Below, piece after piece: positions 53,400 to 62,025 of a DNA stretch of 64,000 nt. The translations under genes were made by a program, and so were the position numbers. The DNA comes from Pinguiococcus pyrenoidosus. Its lineage: Eukaryota > Sar > Pinguiophyceae > Pinguiochrysidales > Pinguiochrysidaceae. The stretch covers positions 159,817 through 223,816 of the forward strand of contig JAAMXY010000262.1 of NCBI GenBank assembly GCA_019677205.1. Reading direction: 5' to 3'. A model generated the notes under the pieces. That model saw only the letters and a program-made list of their open reading frames with translations, was not told the DNA's origin and ran no database searches. The number at the start of each line of letters is the position of its first letter. Position 1 is the first letter of the stretch.

Positions 53400-55454
53400 A
53401 TGGAGGGGGCTCCGGCGAGCAGTTCTACGTTCCGCGCGCGATGGCTGTCCACCACTGCGATGCTGGTGCTGCTCGTCTTCCTGGGCAGCGCCACGTTCTC
53501 TCGAATCCCTTCCGCCGCCACCTCCTCCGTCACTCTCTCGCTGCAGAACGCGAGCGTGCCGTCCTCGCAGCGCCATGGGGAGGCTCCCAAGGCTCCTGAG
53601 GAGCCTCTGCAGCAAAAGATCGCGGTCGATCCGGCTTCGCAGGTCTGTCGTTCGCGAGAGGATCCGTGCGTCGAGGAAGATCTGCGCTGATGCACAGCTG
53701 TGCTAGGATGCGTACGACGCGGCGATGGCGCTTCTGAACGAGAAATTTGGGGACTATGCGGAGAAACTGTTCCACGTGCACGTCGGCGAACCTCCACGGG
53801 ATCGGCCGCCTTTGTGGCTCTCCGAGGCGGCGCTGAAGAGCATGGCCAAGGCGCTTCGGCGCTGCAAGGAGGAAGGCGAGCCGTTCGTGGTGGCCGTAGG
53901 GGGGCATTCCGCAGCCGCGGCGCATGGGAACCTTCCCAAGGAGTGAGTCTGCCCAGGTGTGGGTGCTAAGATGGTGAAGAGGCACTGACCGCAGGCTCGC
54001 AGATCCTATGCCATGGTGGCGCAGCGGTATCTGGAACCTGTGTTCGCTGCGGCTGGGTTGGAGCTGGAGGTGCGGTTCCTTCCGGGCTGGCGGTGTTTGC
54101 TTCGCGTTTCCCTCATCCAGCACCCTGACCAAGCCCCCCTCCCGCCCCCCTCCTTAGGTCCGAGCGCATGCCATGGGCGGGCAGAAGAGCGCACCGGCTA
54201 GCTTTTGCACCAAGTGCACGTACGGCGCCGACGCGCACGTGATCACGTGGGATTTCGGGATGACTGATGGGAAAGAGACCAGCTTGCTCTCCTTCTTCGC
54301 GAAGCACGCCATGGAGATGCCCGGTCGTCCCACGGTCCTTGGTGGTTATCGCATGGGCAGCAAGCCGATGTCTCGTGGCGACGTCTTCGCCGGCTACGCT
54401 CGAAAGGGATGGCCGATCGGGACGTTCCCGAACTCCTGCAACGAGATTGTAGACCTTCTTCCGGAGAAAGACGTGCCCGACGAGGGGCTGCCAGACTGGC
54501 TGCACATGCTTCAGGACATCAACAAGCTTGCACACAGATCGTCCCTGGACAAATACAGCGACGAAGCAAAGGCCGCCTGCCAACCGAAGGGCATTCCTGG
54601 CACTGCGGCGTGGCACCCGGGATACCGAGAGCATCGCCTCCTGGGACACTTGTTCAGCATGCCGATCTTGAAAGCTTTCAACGAAGCCTTCCTAACGCCC
54701 TCCTTCGATTCCTTGGACGTTGAGGCGCCGAAGCCGGCGGTTATGTGCCGGACGCCGGAGTGCGCTGCTCAGTACGAGTGCCGCAATTGCCTGTACCCGC
54801 GGAGCCCGAAGCTGGGGAGAGACGAGTGGGACATTGGAAGTCTCATTGTGCAGGCCCAGGAGCCCCCTTTGCGCGAACGCTTCGGGGAGGCGGCAAGCAG
54901 CACGTGGAAGACGGGCTGCCTCTTTCGGGGTGCCGACTCGCACAACGCGCCCGCGCCCAACTGCCTGGGTTCGAGAGACGGACAGGGCGCGATTTATGAA
55001 GACGTGACGCAGCCGGAGACGCAGTATCTGCTTCTCAAGCTACCCTTTGAGGACGCACGGGAGGCGGGGTACGCCTACGAGCTTTCCGTCGTGATATGTG
55101 AGGAACTGTGCGACTGGGGAAGGTATGGAAAGCCCACGCCCCGGTTGAGACGTGCTCACGATTGGCTTCGTTCAAGCGCAGTGCTAACGTTGTCCCCTTC
55201 TTTGTCTGCTTCTCTTCGGCCGATTGCATAGCTGCGAGAAGACGAGGGAACGGCTTGAGAACGCGACGCTCACTTTTGATGGAAGTCACTTCGTCACCTC
55301 GCGACAGTCGTTCGCGTGGTGCCGAGAGGTGACCAAGAAGGTCGATCTGGGGGAGGACCATGCTGTGCTGGGAATTCGAAATCCTCGGCCCGGAAGAAGC
55401 ATCAAGCTGAATACAGTGGCATGGGGCCTAAGAGCGAGCCCATTGCACCCTTAG
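53400..55454 (+). CDS. SGNH-hydrolase-like type II membrane protein
   Basis: Five exons, 53400-53642, 53707-53942, 54003-54069, 54158-55122 and 55232-55454, make 577 residues with consistent phases. An N-terminal signal anchor (STTAMLVLLVFLGSATF) predicts a lumenal domain. VVAVGGHSAAAAHGN resembles SGNH block I with Ser as nucleophile. SYAMVAQRYLEPVFAAAGLE and AHAMGGQKSAP then DAHVITWDFGMTDG match the later GDSL/SGNH order (Gly-rich turn, then W-D/E-x-G-M-x-D). A Cys-rich stretch (CRTPECAAQYECRNCLYP) follows. I infer a secretory esterase or acetyl transferase-like enzyme acting on glycans; the catalytic His could not be assigned. The last ten residues are weakly supported. Confidence 0.65.
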
Positions 55455-55921
55455 TTCCGTGCGTGTCAAAGACGGTCGCTCCATCCTGGGGTGCTGACGT
55501 GAGAAAGTTGTGTTTCAGTCAATCACTTAATCAAAACCCATCGATCCTTGGATCGAGATATCATGCTTGGGGAAACAGAATCGGCGGCGTTAGTTTTTGG
55601 TCTTGCAAGAGAGACGGCCGCTGAGATCAAGCAATTCAAAGAAGACCAGCATTGTATTGTAGTTTCTTGAAGTCGAACGGATTAGGTGCCTGCAGTGAAG
55701 ATGGCAGACAGCCCGCAGGCGTCCTGGTGTGGTCAACTCGCTCGCTACCGAGTCCACGGGCCCGCACGTGGCGCGAAGTCGAGACAAATGGGAAGGGTTG
55801 CAAGAACGGTGCATCAGATGGGCATCCGGCCTTCCGAAGATGGCCTTCATTCACTGTTGCGCCCGGTGCAGCCCGTCTCCTGCCTCGACACGGGCCTGTG
55901 TCCTCGGCCTGGAGCCACTAC
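55455..55921. other. Convergent spacer including selenoprotein 3' UTR
   Basis: 467 bp between converging stops. The part next to 55921 should be the 3' UTR of the UGA-containing gene and holds the SECIS candidate. No gene is visible. Confidence 0.5.
55801..55860 (-). promoter_or_regulatory. Candidate SECIS element
   Basis: On the minus strand, ATGA (55850-55847) is followed after 13 nt by an unpaired AA (55833-55832) and later TGA (55816-55814). Between them GGCCATC can pair with GATGCCC (one C-C mismatch) and CGG with CCG, leaving loop AAGG; TT is bulged. Flanking GTG/GCAC and AAC/GTT can form the lower helix. This matches the eukaryotic layout: quartet ATGA...GA, helix of about 10-12 bp, AA in the apical loop. 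It begins about 72 nt after the stop codon of a gene with in-frame UGA. Confidence 0.5.
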
Positions 55922-56462
55922 CTATTCGGGCTTCTTGTGCCAATAGGTGCCGACCTCCACTTCGGCCGCGACGCCCTCTGCGGACTTGGCGATGGCATCG
56001 AGCACCGCCATGGGCGTCGGGCGCGTCTTGACGTCGTGGGACGGCAGGTCCTTCCAGCTCCAGCCGAAGAGGAGGTCGCCGTCGTCGTTGGTGACGGCCA
56101 CGGCCGGCTGCACCATCTCGTGGTCGAAGTCGTCGTTGTGCAGCATGAACAGCTCCAAGCCGAGGTCCTGGATCTCGCGCGCCTTGGCGAGGTCCAAGTC
56201 CTCTTCGATGGGGAAACCCACTTCCACGCCGCGGGCCTTCAGCTCCTCCACCACATTCGGGTGGCCACAGAGAGCCGTGAGCGTGACGCCAGCTTCCTCA
56301 AAGGCCGGCCTGGCTGCATCGAAGTCCAGCAGCCAGGCGCGGCACGGGGGTCACCAAGCCCCGCGGAACAGGATCTAAAGCATAGCGACGTGAGTGGCCA
56401 AAGCACGCAGGAGCCGAGCCCGGACCTCCCAGCAGTACCGTGCAGGTCGTGGCCATGGCCAT
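55922..56462 (-). CDS. Peroxiredoxin/AhpC-like thioredoxin-fold protein with in-frame UGA (probable Sec)
   Basis: Exon 1 (56439-56462, possibly longer) and exon 2 (55922-56374) are joined by a 64-nt phase-0 intron (GTACTG...GCTTTAG) and encode 158 residues if UGA is read. The sequence is TILFRGAW-(UGA)-PPCRAWLLDFD. The UGA codon at 56351-56353 stands exactly where AhpC/TSA-like proteins have the Cys of RG-x-W-C-P-x-C, giving a UxxC motif (U16, C19 from the ATG at 56462). After it the frame is open and protein-like: FEEAGVTLTALCGHPNVVEE, FPIEEDLDLAKAREIQDLGL, VAVTNDDGDLLFGWSWKD. Splicing around the UGA (donor TTG-GTGACC) breaks the frame. The likely role is a thiol or selenol redox enzyme. The upstream start is uncertain: the exon 1 frame is open further (FRLLRLLFGKILSRTG) without another ATG. 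Confidence 0.78.
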
Positions 56463-56531
56463 CCGGACGCCAGTGCGAGACAGAATCTTTCCGAACAGCA
56501 GGCGCAGCAGACGAAATTCTGCTGCGGACAC

Positions 56532-57269
56532 TGCGGCGCTTTGGTGCTCTTCAGACTGCGAAGCATTCGACTTTCAGATCGGAAGCTTCGGAGAAGTTCT
56601 GGCGGAACGCAGGAGCCCCAGCTATCGGCTATGCTGCTGAACTATTGGTAACTTGCGGCTTCTCGCGGAAGGTCTTCCAGGGGATTCGTTGACTACTTTC
56701 AGAGCGGCGGATTGGGCGGAGCGTTCGCATGAACTTGCACCTGACGCGGTTGTGTCACCTTATCGCCGCATGGGACGCCCCGAATGAGTGCATGAGAAAA
56801 AGATTCGCAGGGCTCAGAACCGGAGCAAGGGGATTGGGCGCGGGATCAAGAGGGACGAATGATTGGAAGGATGTCGAGAATCCAACGGGTTCCACCCGTC
56901 ACGTCTATGGTTGGTCCGGAGAGTCTGGAAAGTTTGGAAAGTCCGGAAAAGTCCGTAAAGTCCGGAAAGTCCGGAAAAGTCCGCTCGTTCTTTCTTCCCC
57001 CCTCTCTCTCGAGTTTTCCGCCGCTTTCAAGCGCATATCTTCCCATGGACAGCTACGTACCATCTGTTCATCTACCATGCTTGTTTGGACTATGCGGCGC
57101 GATCATCTCAGCTGCGCTGGGAGAATGAAGCCTTTCAGGCCTTCCTTCCCGTTGTCGCAGCCTCGGAAGGCCCGAGACCTTGGAAGCTTTGGGCTTTCCG
57201 ACGAAGCTTTCTTCCCGTCGCGAGGACATGAATCCAAGTGTCTGAGGCGCCCAGCTACTCGACCTCCCC
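56532..57269. other. Divergent spacer with GTCCGGAAA repeat
   Basis: About 0.74 kb. Around 56925-56985 the phrase GTCCGGAAA or variants recurs about seven times. No gene is visible. Confidence 0.55.
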
Positions 57270-60200
57270 ATGGCAAAGGCGTCGCAGAGTCAAGGGCGCA
57301 GCAAGGGTGTCGCCGTGGCATCACCGACCTGGGCCTCCGCCAAGGAAGAGAAGGAGTCTCTCGCGAGTCTACTGGGATCCCTTGCGCATGCGAACCCGCG
57401 AGAGAAGGCAGCCTTGAAGGTGCACGTGCGCAAGTACAACCAACGTCAGAGGCTCAGCGAAACCGCGAAGCTGGAGGACCTCCGGCGTCGTCGAGCCTTC
57501 GTCCACAACTTCGGTAGCAAAGATGCCGAAGTCTCGCAGAGTCTCCAGGGCCTCCAGCGAGTGCGCCATGCCAGAAAGGACGTGTTCCACCCGCACGTCT
57601 TCCAGAAGAAGATCGGCGTCGCCATAAACCTGCCACACGTTGGCTGGCGAGGAACTGTGGTGGGCGACGTGGGCGGCTTTGTCTACCCGAGCCTTCGAGC
57701 TCGAGACTCTCCGGCTCGGCTGCGATGGCAGATGCAGAGTCAAGAGGGACGTCGAAAGCGAAATGTGACGCGCGCACCCGTGAAACAGCGACCTTCTTGG
57801 ATGGATGCGGGAGAGGCACTCCTCGCGAAGCGAATCAAGGAGCAGCATCTTTCGGCGGGGACAGCTGCGCTGCAACTTTCGGCCCAGCAATTTTCGGTGA
57901 CGCACCCAGAAAACTGCAATGTTGGCAAGCCTATCGCCGATGCTCCACCGCAGCTCGACTCCGCCTCTGATTCTTCTGGAGAGAGCCTCACGACAGCATC
58001 AGACTCCGGGTCGGACGCGAACGTAGGCATGAGCGTGGACATGGGCAAAGACACGGACACGGACACAACCACGGACACAGACACAAACACGGATACGGCC
58101 ACGGACTCGAGGCACGCATCCGTCGAGTCCAGTGCCTCGAACGGAAGCGAATCCCCTGGCATAGACCTGGCGTCGGCTTCCGCAACGCACGAGCGCTCCC
58201 GCTACTACGCGAGAGTCCGGGACATCTACGACGCCTTCTACACTGGCAAGGCCGTCGAGCTGATGGAGAAGGGGGACGAAAGTGACGCACCTTCCTTCCA
58301 GCTGCCCTCGGCGTGCATCGATCGTTTCCTGCTGGCTTGCTGTCGCATGAAGATCAATCCCAAACCAGTCATCCTCCGGGTAGCGGATGGCGGCAAGACG
58401 CTGGATCTCGCTCATTACGCCCTCGGGGACGATCTGTGCATGGCGCTCGCCGAGAGCTTGGCGGCGCTGCCCCAACTGTCACGCCTCAACTTGGCGGACA
58501 ATCGGCTGACGCCAATCGCTCTTCCGCCTCTGCTGCGGGCCATCGCACCCTTGTCGAAGCTGGCGCACCTGGATCTCTCCGGGAACAAGCTCGGTCTGGA
58601 AGGGTTGAGCGCGCTGGAAACGCTTCTGTGCGGGACGACCTGCCTACGAAAACTCAACCTCGCGGCCTGTCAACTCGACAGCAAGAAGCTTAAGCAGCTG
58701 GAAGGCACTTTGGTCGGTCATGCATCCATCACATCCCTGGACCTGAGCTCCAACGACCTGCGAGACGCCGGCGGCATCACGATCGCCAGCATCGTCGCCA
58801 GTCCAGCTACGAAGCTGGAGCAGCTCGTTGTCGACGCATGCGGCTTCAAAGAAGCTGGCGGAGTGCGCCTCGGCGAGGCGCTCGGTCGCAACCCGACCAT
58901 AAGACGCTTGAGCCTCGGCCAAAACGTGCTCGGTTCGGTTGGGGGCGAAGCCATCGTGGGCGCGTTGCTTCGTCCAGGCAACGCGCTAGAGGTGTTGGAT
59001 ATATCTTCAACCCAGTTTGGCGGTCGCGCCGCTTTCGCACTGGCGCTGGTGCTTAAGAGAACCCGCTACCTGCGGAGCGTCCGTCTGGATGAGAACCCGA
59101 TCGGAGAGGCGGCAGGGCGCGCCATCTTCCGAACGTGGCTAGACCTTACCATCAAGCCTACGGGAGCTACGCCGGTGATGAACAGAGCGGCACTGAAGCC
59201 TCCGCCGCAGCTATCGACGAACCCTCGATCGAGGGGTATGGACGGCATCAGGAACGGCATCAGGAAGGGCAGCTTGGTCGAGCTCCTGGGCACCGAGATC
59301 GCCGGCGCCAGAGGTGTCGTTGTCAACGCGCGCTACTCCGGCGTTCAGGGGGTATACACCGGCCGTCGCGGAACCCGGATGTCCAAAATCATCGCGACGT
59401 TCATGGCCGTCGAACGAGAGGGCAATGCATCGGCACAGACAAAGGTGCTGCTGCGCGTGCTGGAGAGTCCTGCACAGCTGCCACCCTATCCCATCGTCGT
59501 TCCCGCCGCAAGTATCTCGCCCCTGGGCCCCATCTGGCACGTCAGTATGGAGGGCTGCACGTTCATCAACGACATTTGGAGAACCTTTGATTTTGACAAC
59601 CCAGCCCGGACGTCACCTTACGTCCTGAACTTGGAGAGGCCAAACGACCGCGCCATTCTCAGTGAGCTGCGAGACGTCGCCGCCACCCGACCTGGTGCCC
59701 GCTTTACGAAGGCCGTCTACGTTCCAAAGACCCGCGCCGCCGAGGGCGACGCACCCGACGAGCTACTTCGCCGACAGGATGCGCAAGCATGGACCGTCGA
59801 CGACACACAGGAGGCGCCGGAATCCGGCACCTTGGTGATAAACTTGAGTTCGCCGGCCATGCTGCCAACGGAGGCCGAGGGAATAGGTCCCGTCGCGCTG
59901 CAGAGGCTGCTGCAGCTGGTGCAGGCCTGCTCGCTCGAGAGCGGCAAGCTGGCGTTCCTCCGGCTCTTGAGCAAGGATGTGTACTTCACCGTCGCGCAGG
60001 CGGAGGAAGTCGTCATGGAGCTCCAGCGCGGCGCCCGCCTCACGCCGGCCCAGACGCTGCTGCAGCTCTGGTCGCGCATCGTGGATGTGGAGAACCGCCA
60101 CGACTTCGCGAGGCGATACTTGGGAGACGTGCTGCACCGCTACGAAGTCGCGAGCCGCATGGTGCTGGAGAAGTACCGCTTCAACCGACAGGCATGCACG

Positions 60201-61781
60201 GGTCACTGGCGCCTGGACCTGGCGCTGCCGGAACACCAAGAAGTTTTCCAGCAGCTGGTGGCGCTGCAGCAGACCGAGCGCCGCGACTACGCGGAGTTGG
60301 GTATCGAAGACACTTCGCAGAAGGGGAACTTCACCCGCTTTCGGAACGAAAGCCTCAATGGCCAAGACGTCGAGCTTACCATCGAAAGTCTCCTCAGCTT
60401 GAGTCTGAAAGGCGCGCTGGAGTTCGACTACGTCCAAAGCACTCGGCCGCCGCGGGAGGCGACGCCCATGCGCCACGACGCCTTCTCCCGACTCCTGCAA
60501 AGCTTGGGTATCCTCTCTCGCGACTTTGCTAGCCTGGCGCCGTCGCTGGTGAACTTTTACGTGGTGGAGCTGCAGCAGGCCTGCTGCAACGCCTGGCTGA
60601 GTTGCGCGAATGTCGTACGCGCCGTCGACTGCTTCGACGGTCATGACGCCAGCCAGGCGGAGCTGGCGGTGCTGACCTTTCCTCGCATCGTCGATCTGGA
60701 AAACTTCGAGGTGGTGCTACACGCGATGCCTCACGCTGCCAGACACACGGTCATCGATCGCCTCGGGTGGCTGAATATTCTCAATCCGCTCAAACCTTCC
60801 CACCGCTTCGAGCTGGACATGAAGCATCTCGACGAGCGCATCGTGTTTCGCCTGCTCATGGGCCTAGCGGCGTACGAGCAGGGCAGCAACTTGGACTTCG
60901 GCAGCATGGGCATCTCACTAGCGGCTCTCTACGAGCGCCAGGGGCGCATCGTCGTGGATGGCCTACGCATCTTGCAGGCCTTGTGCGGTCGGACTACAGT
61001 GACGGTGACCTACGCCGAGGTGGGCCAGCGCCTGAACCGCCCAGCGTTCCGCGTGCGGTCCGAACTGTTGAGCAAGGTCTTGGTGGGCGCCAGGCCGCGG
61101 CGACGGCAGATCTACGAGGTCATCGAGAAGTACAATACCCTCGACCGCGAGAATCAGCTTGGCGAAGGACCCATCGATCGCCAGTACGACTTGTATCTCC
61201 GGCGGCGGAGAGGGAGAATGAAACTGCGACTCACCAGATCGATGCGCAAGACCGTAAACGCCTCTGGGCTGAAAGACAGCATGGCACTCTACCGCGAATC
61301 TGGCAGCTTCGAGGACGATGCGGACGTGGAGGACGTGGAAGACGTGGAAGACGTGGAGGACGTGGAGGACGTGGAGGACGTGGAGGACGAAGCCCTTGAG
61401 GATTTGGAGGAAGGTGTCGGTGGCTCAGAGGCGAACCCAGTAGCCTCACATCGGAATGGCGCGAACGCCGTCTCGACTGCAAGCGTGGCCGAGATTGGGG
61501 AGGTCGGAGGCGCGGCAGCCTCTCGCGAGACGCGACCTGACAGCGACGACGGGGCGAAGCCCGCCAAGGATCCAGGCATTGAGCTACCGGCTGTGCGGCG
61601 AGCCGCGGACATTCTCCTTCGAAGGGTGGCGGCCACGCGGGAAAAGCGAGCTCAGAGAAGGAGGACCTTCAAGAGGGCTGCGAGGCTCGCGCGCGCACTC
61701 GCACTCGCAGTTGCGACGCAGGCCGAGGCTCCCGGCGGTGAGGCTAGTGATCTTGAAAGCCCGGACGCTGCTCCTGACTAG
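57270..61781 (+). CDS. 1503-residue RNI-type LRR protein
   Basis: An uninterrupted frame from ATG at 57270 to TAG at 61779. The N terminus is basic; a Thr/Asp repeat (58050-58100, DTDTNTDTATDS) precedes the LRRs. Residues about 370-630 carry ribonuclease-inhibitor-type LRRs (LSRLNLADNRLTPIALPP, LAHLDLSGNKLGLEGLSA, ITSLDLSSNDLRDAGG, RSVRLDENPIGEAAG). A large ordered region follows (WHVSMEGCTFINDIWRTFDF, RYLGDVLHRYEVASRMVLEK, DYAELGIEDTSQKGNFTRF), then a Val-Glu-Asp tandem tail and an Arg-rich end. I do not recognise the C-terminal region. Proteins combining these elements occur in flagellated protists; a scaffold or axonemal function is a guess. No signal or membrane segment. Confidence 0.78.
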   Translation: MAKASQSQGRSKGVAVASPTWASAKEEKESLASLLGSLAHANPREKAALKVHVRKYNQRQRLSETAKLEDLRRRRAFVHNFGSKDAEVSQSLQGLQRVRHARKDVFHPHVFQKKIGVAINLPHVGWRGTVVGDVGGFVYPSLRARDSPARLRWQMQSQEGRRKRNVTRAPVKQRPSWMDAGEALLAKRIKEQHLSAGTAALQLSAQQFSVTHPENCNVGKPIADAPPQLDSASDSSGESLTTASDSGSDANVGMSVDMGKDTDTDTTTDTDTNTDTATDSRHASVESSASNGSESPGIDLASASATHERSRYYARVRDIYDAFYTGKAVELMEKGDESDAPSFQLPSACIDRFLLACCRMKINPKPVILRVADGGKTLDLAHYALGDDLCMALAESLAALPQLSRLNLADNRLTPIALPPLLRAIAPLSKLAHLDLSGNKLGLEGLSALETLLCGTTCLRKLNLAACQLDSKKLKQLEGTLVGHASITSLDLSSNDLRDAGGITIASIVASPATKLEQLVVDACGFKEAGGVRLGEALGRNPTIRRLSLGQNVLGSVGGEAIVGALLRPGNALEVLDISSTQFGGRAAFALALVLKRTRYLRSVRLDENPIGEAAGRAIFRTWLDLTIKPTGATPVMNRAALKPPPQLSTNPRSRGMDGIRNGIRKGSLVELLGTEIAGARGVVVNARYSGVQGVYTGRRGTRMSKIIATFMAVEREGNASAQTKVLLRVLESPAQLPPYPIVVPAASISPLGPIWHVSMEGCTFINDIWRTFDFDNPARTSPYVLNLERPNDRAILSELRDVAATRPGARFTKAVYVPKTRAAEGDAPDELLRRQDAQAWTVDDTQEAPESGTLVINLSSPAMLPTEAEGIGPVALQRLLQLVQACSLESGKLAFLRLLSKDVYFTVAQAEEVVMELQRGARLTPAQTLLQLWSRIVDVENRHDFARRYLGDVLHRYEVASRMVLEKYRFNRQACTGHWRLDLALPEHQEVFQQLVALQQTERRDYAELGIEDTSQKGNFTRFRNESLNGQDVELTIESLLSLSLKGALEFDYVQSTRPPREATPMRHDAFSRLLQSLGILSRDFASLAPSLVNFYVVELQQACCNAWLSCANVVRAVDCFDGHDASQAELAVLTFPRIVDLENFEVVLHAMPHAARHTVIDRLGWLNILNPLKPSHRFELDMKHLDERIVFRLLMGLAAYEQGSNLDFGSMGISLAALYERQGRIVVDGLRILQALCGRTTVTVTYAEVGQRLNRPAFRVRSELLSKVLVGARPRRRQIYEVIEKYNTLDRENQLGEGPIDRQYDLYLRRRRGRMKLRLTRSMRKTVNASGLKDSMALYRESGSFEDDADVEDVEDVEDVEDVEDVEDVEDEALEDLEEGVGGSEANPVASHRNGANAVSTASVAEIGEVGGAAASRETRPDSDDGAKPAKDPGIELPAVRRAADILLRRVAATREKRAQRRRTFKRAARLARALALAVATQAEAPGGEASDLESPDAAPD
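61321..61390 (+). repeat. 9-bp tandem repeat coding Val-Glu-Asp
   Basis: GACGTGGAG/GACGTGGAA repeats about seven times in frame and encodes an acidic Asp-Val-Glu run. Confidence 0.9.
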
Positions 61782-62025
61782 AACAAAGTGTTTTCATCCT
61801 CAGCAAGCAAGACGGATCGGTCACGTGCCCGAGAGACACCGCAGACCGTACGCAGCAGCTGGCAACAGAGTTGCCCGATCTTCACGGCTTTGATCCATCA
61901 CCCCCAATTCTCTCTCTCTCGCGCGCGCGCGCTCGCTACGAGACAATGCACTCCCAGATCCTTGCTTGCCAAGGCGCACATAGCGTGAGCCGAAGGCCTT
62001 CCGCCACATCGTCCGCGAGTGTCGT
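61782..62025. other. Convergent spacer
   Basis: 244 bp between stops of two converging genes, with a TCTC/GCGC simple repeat at about 61912-61932. Confidence 0.6.

Noticed and set aside
56307-56355. Intron hiding the UGA in the redox gene
   Set aside because: The only GT donor (GTGACC) and nearby AG acceptor (GATGCAG) leave a frame that stops within five codons and delete the PPCRAW segment.
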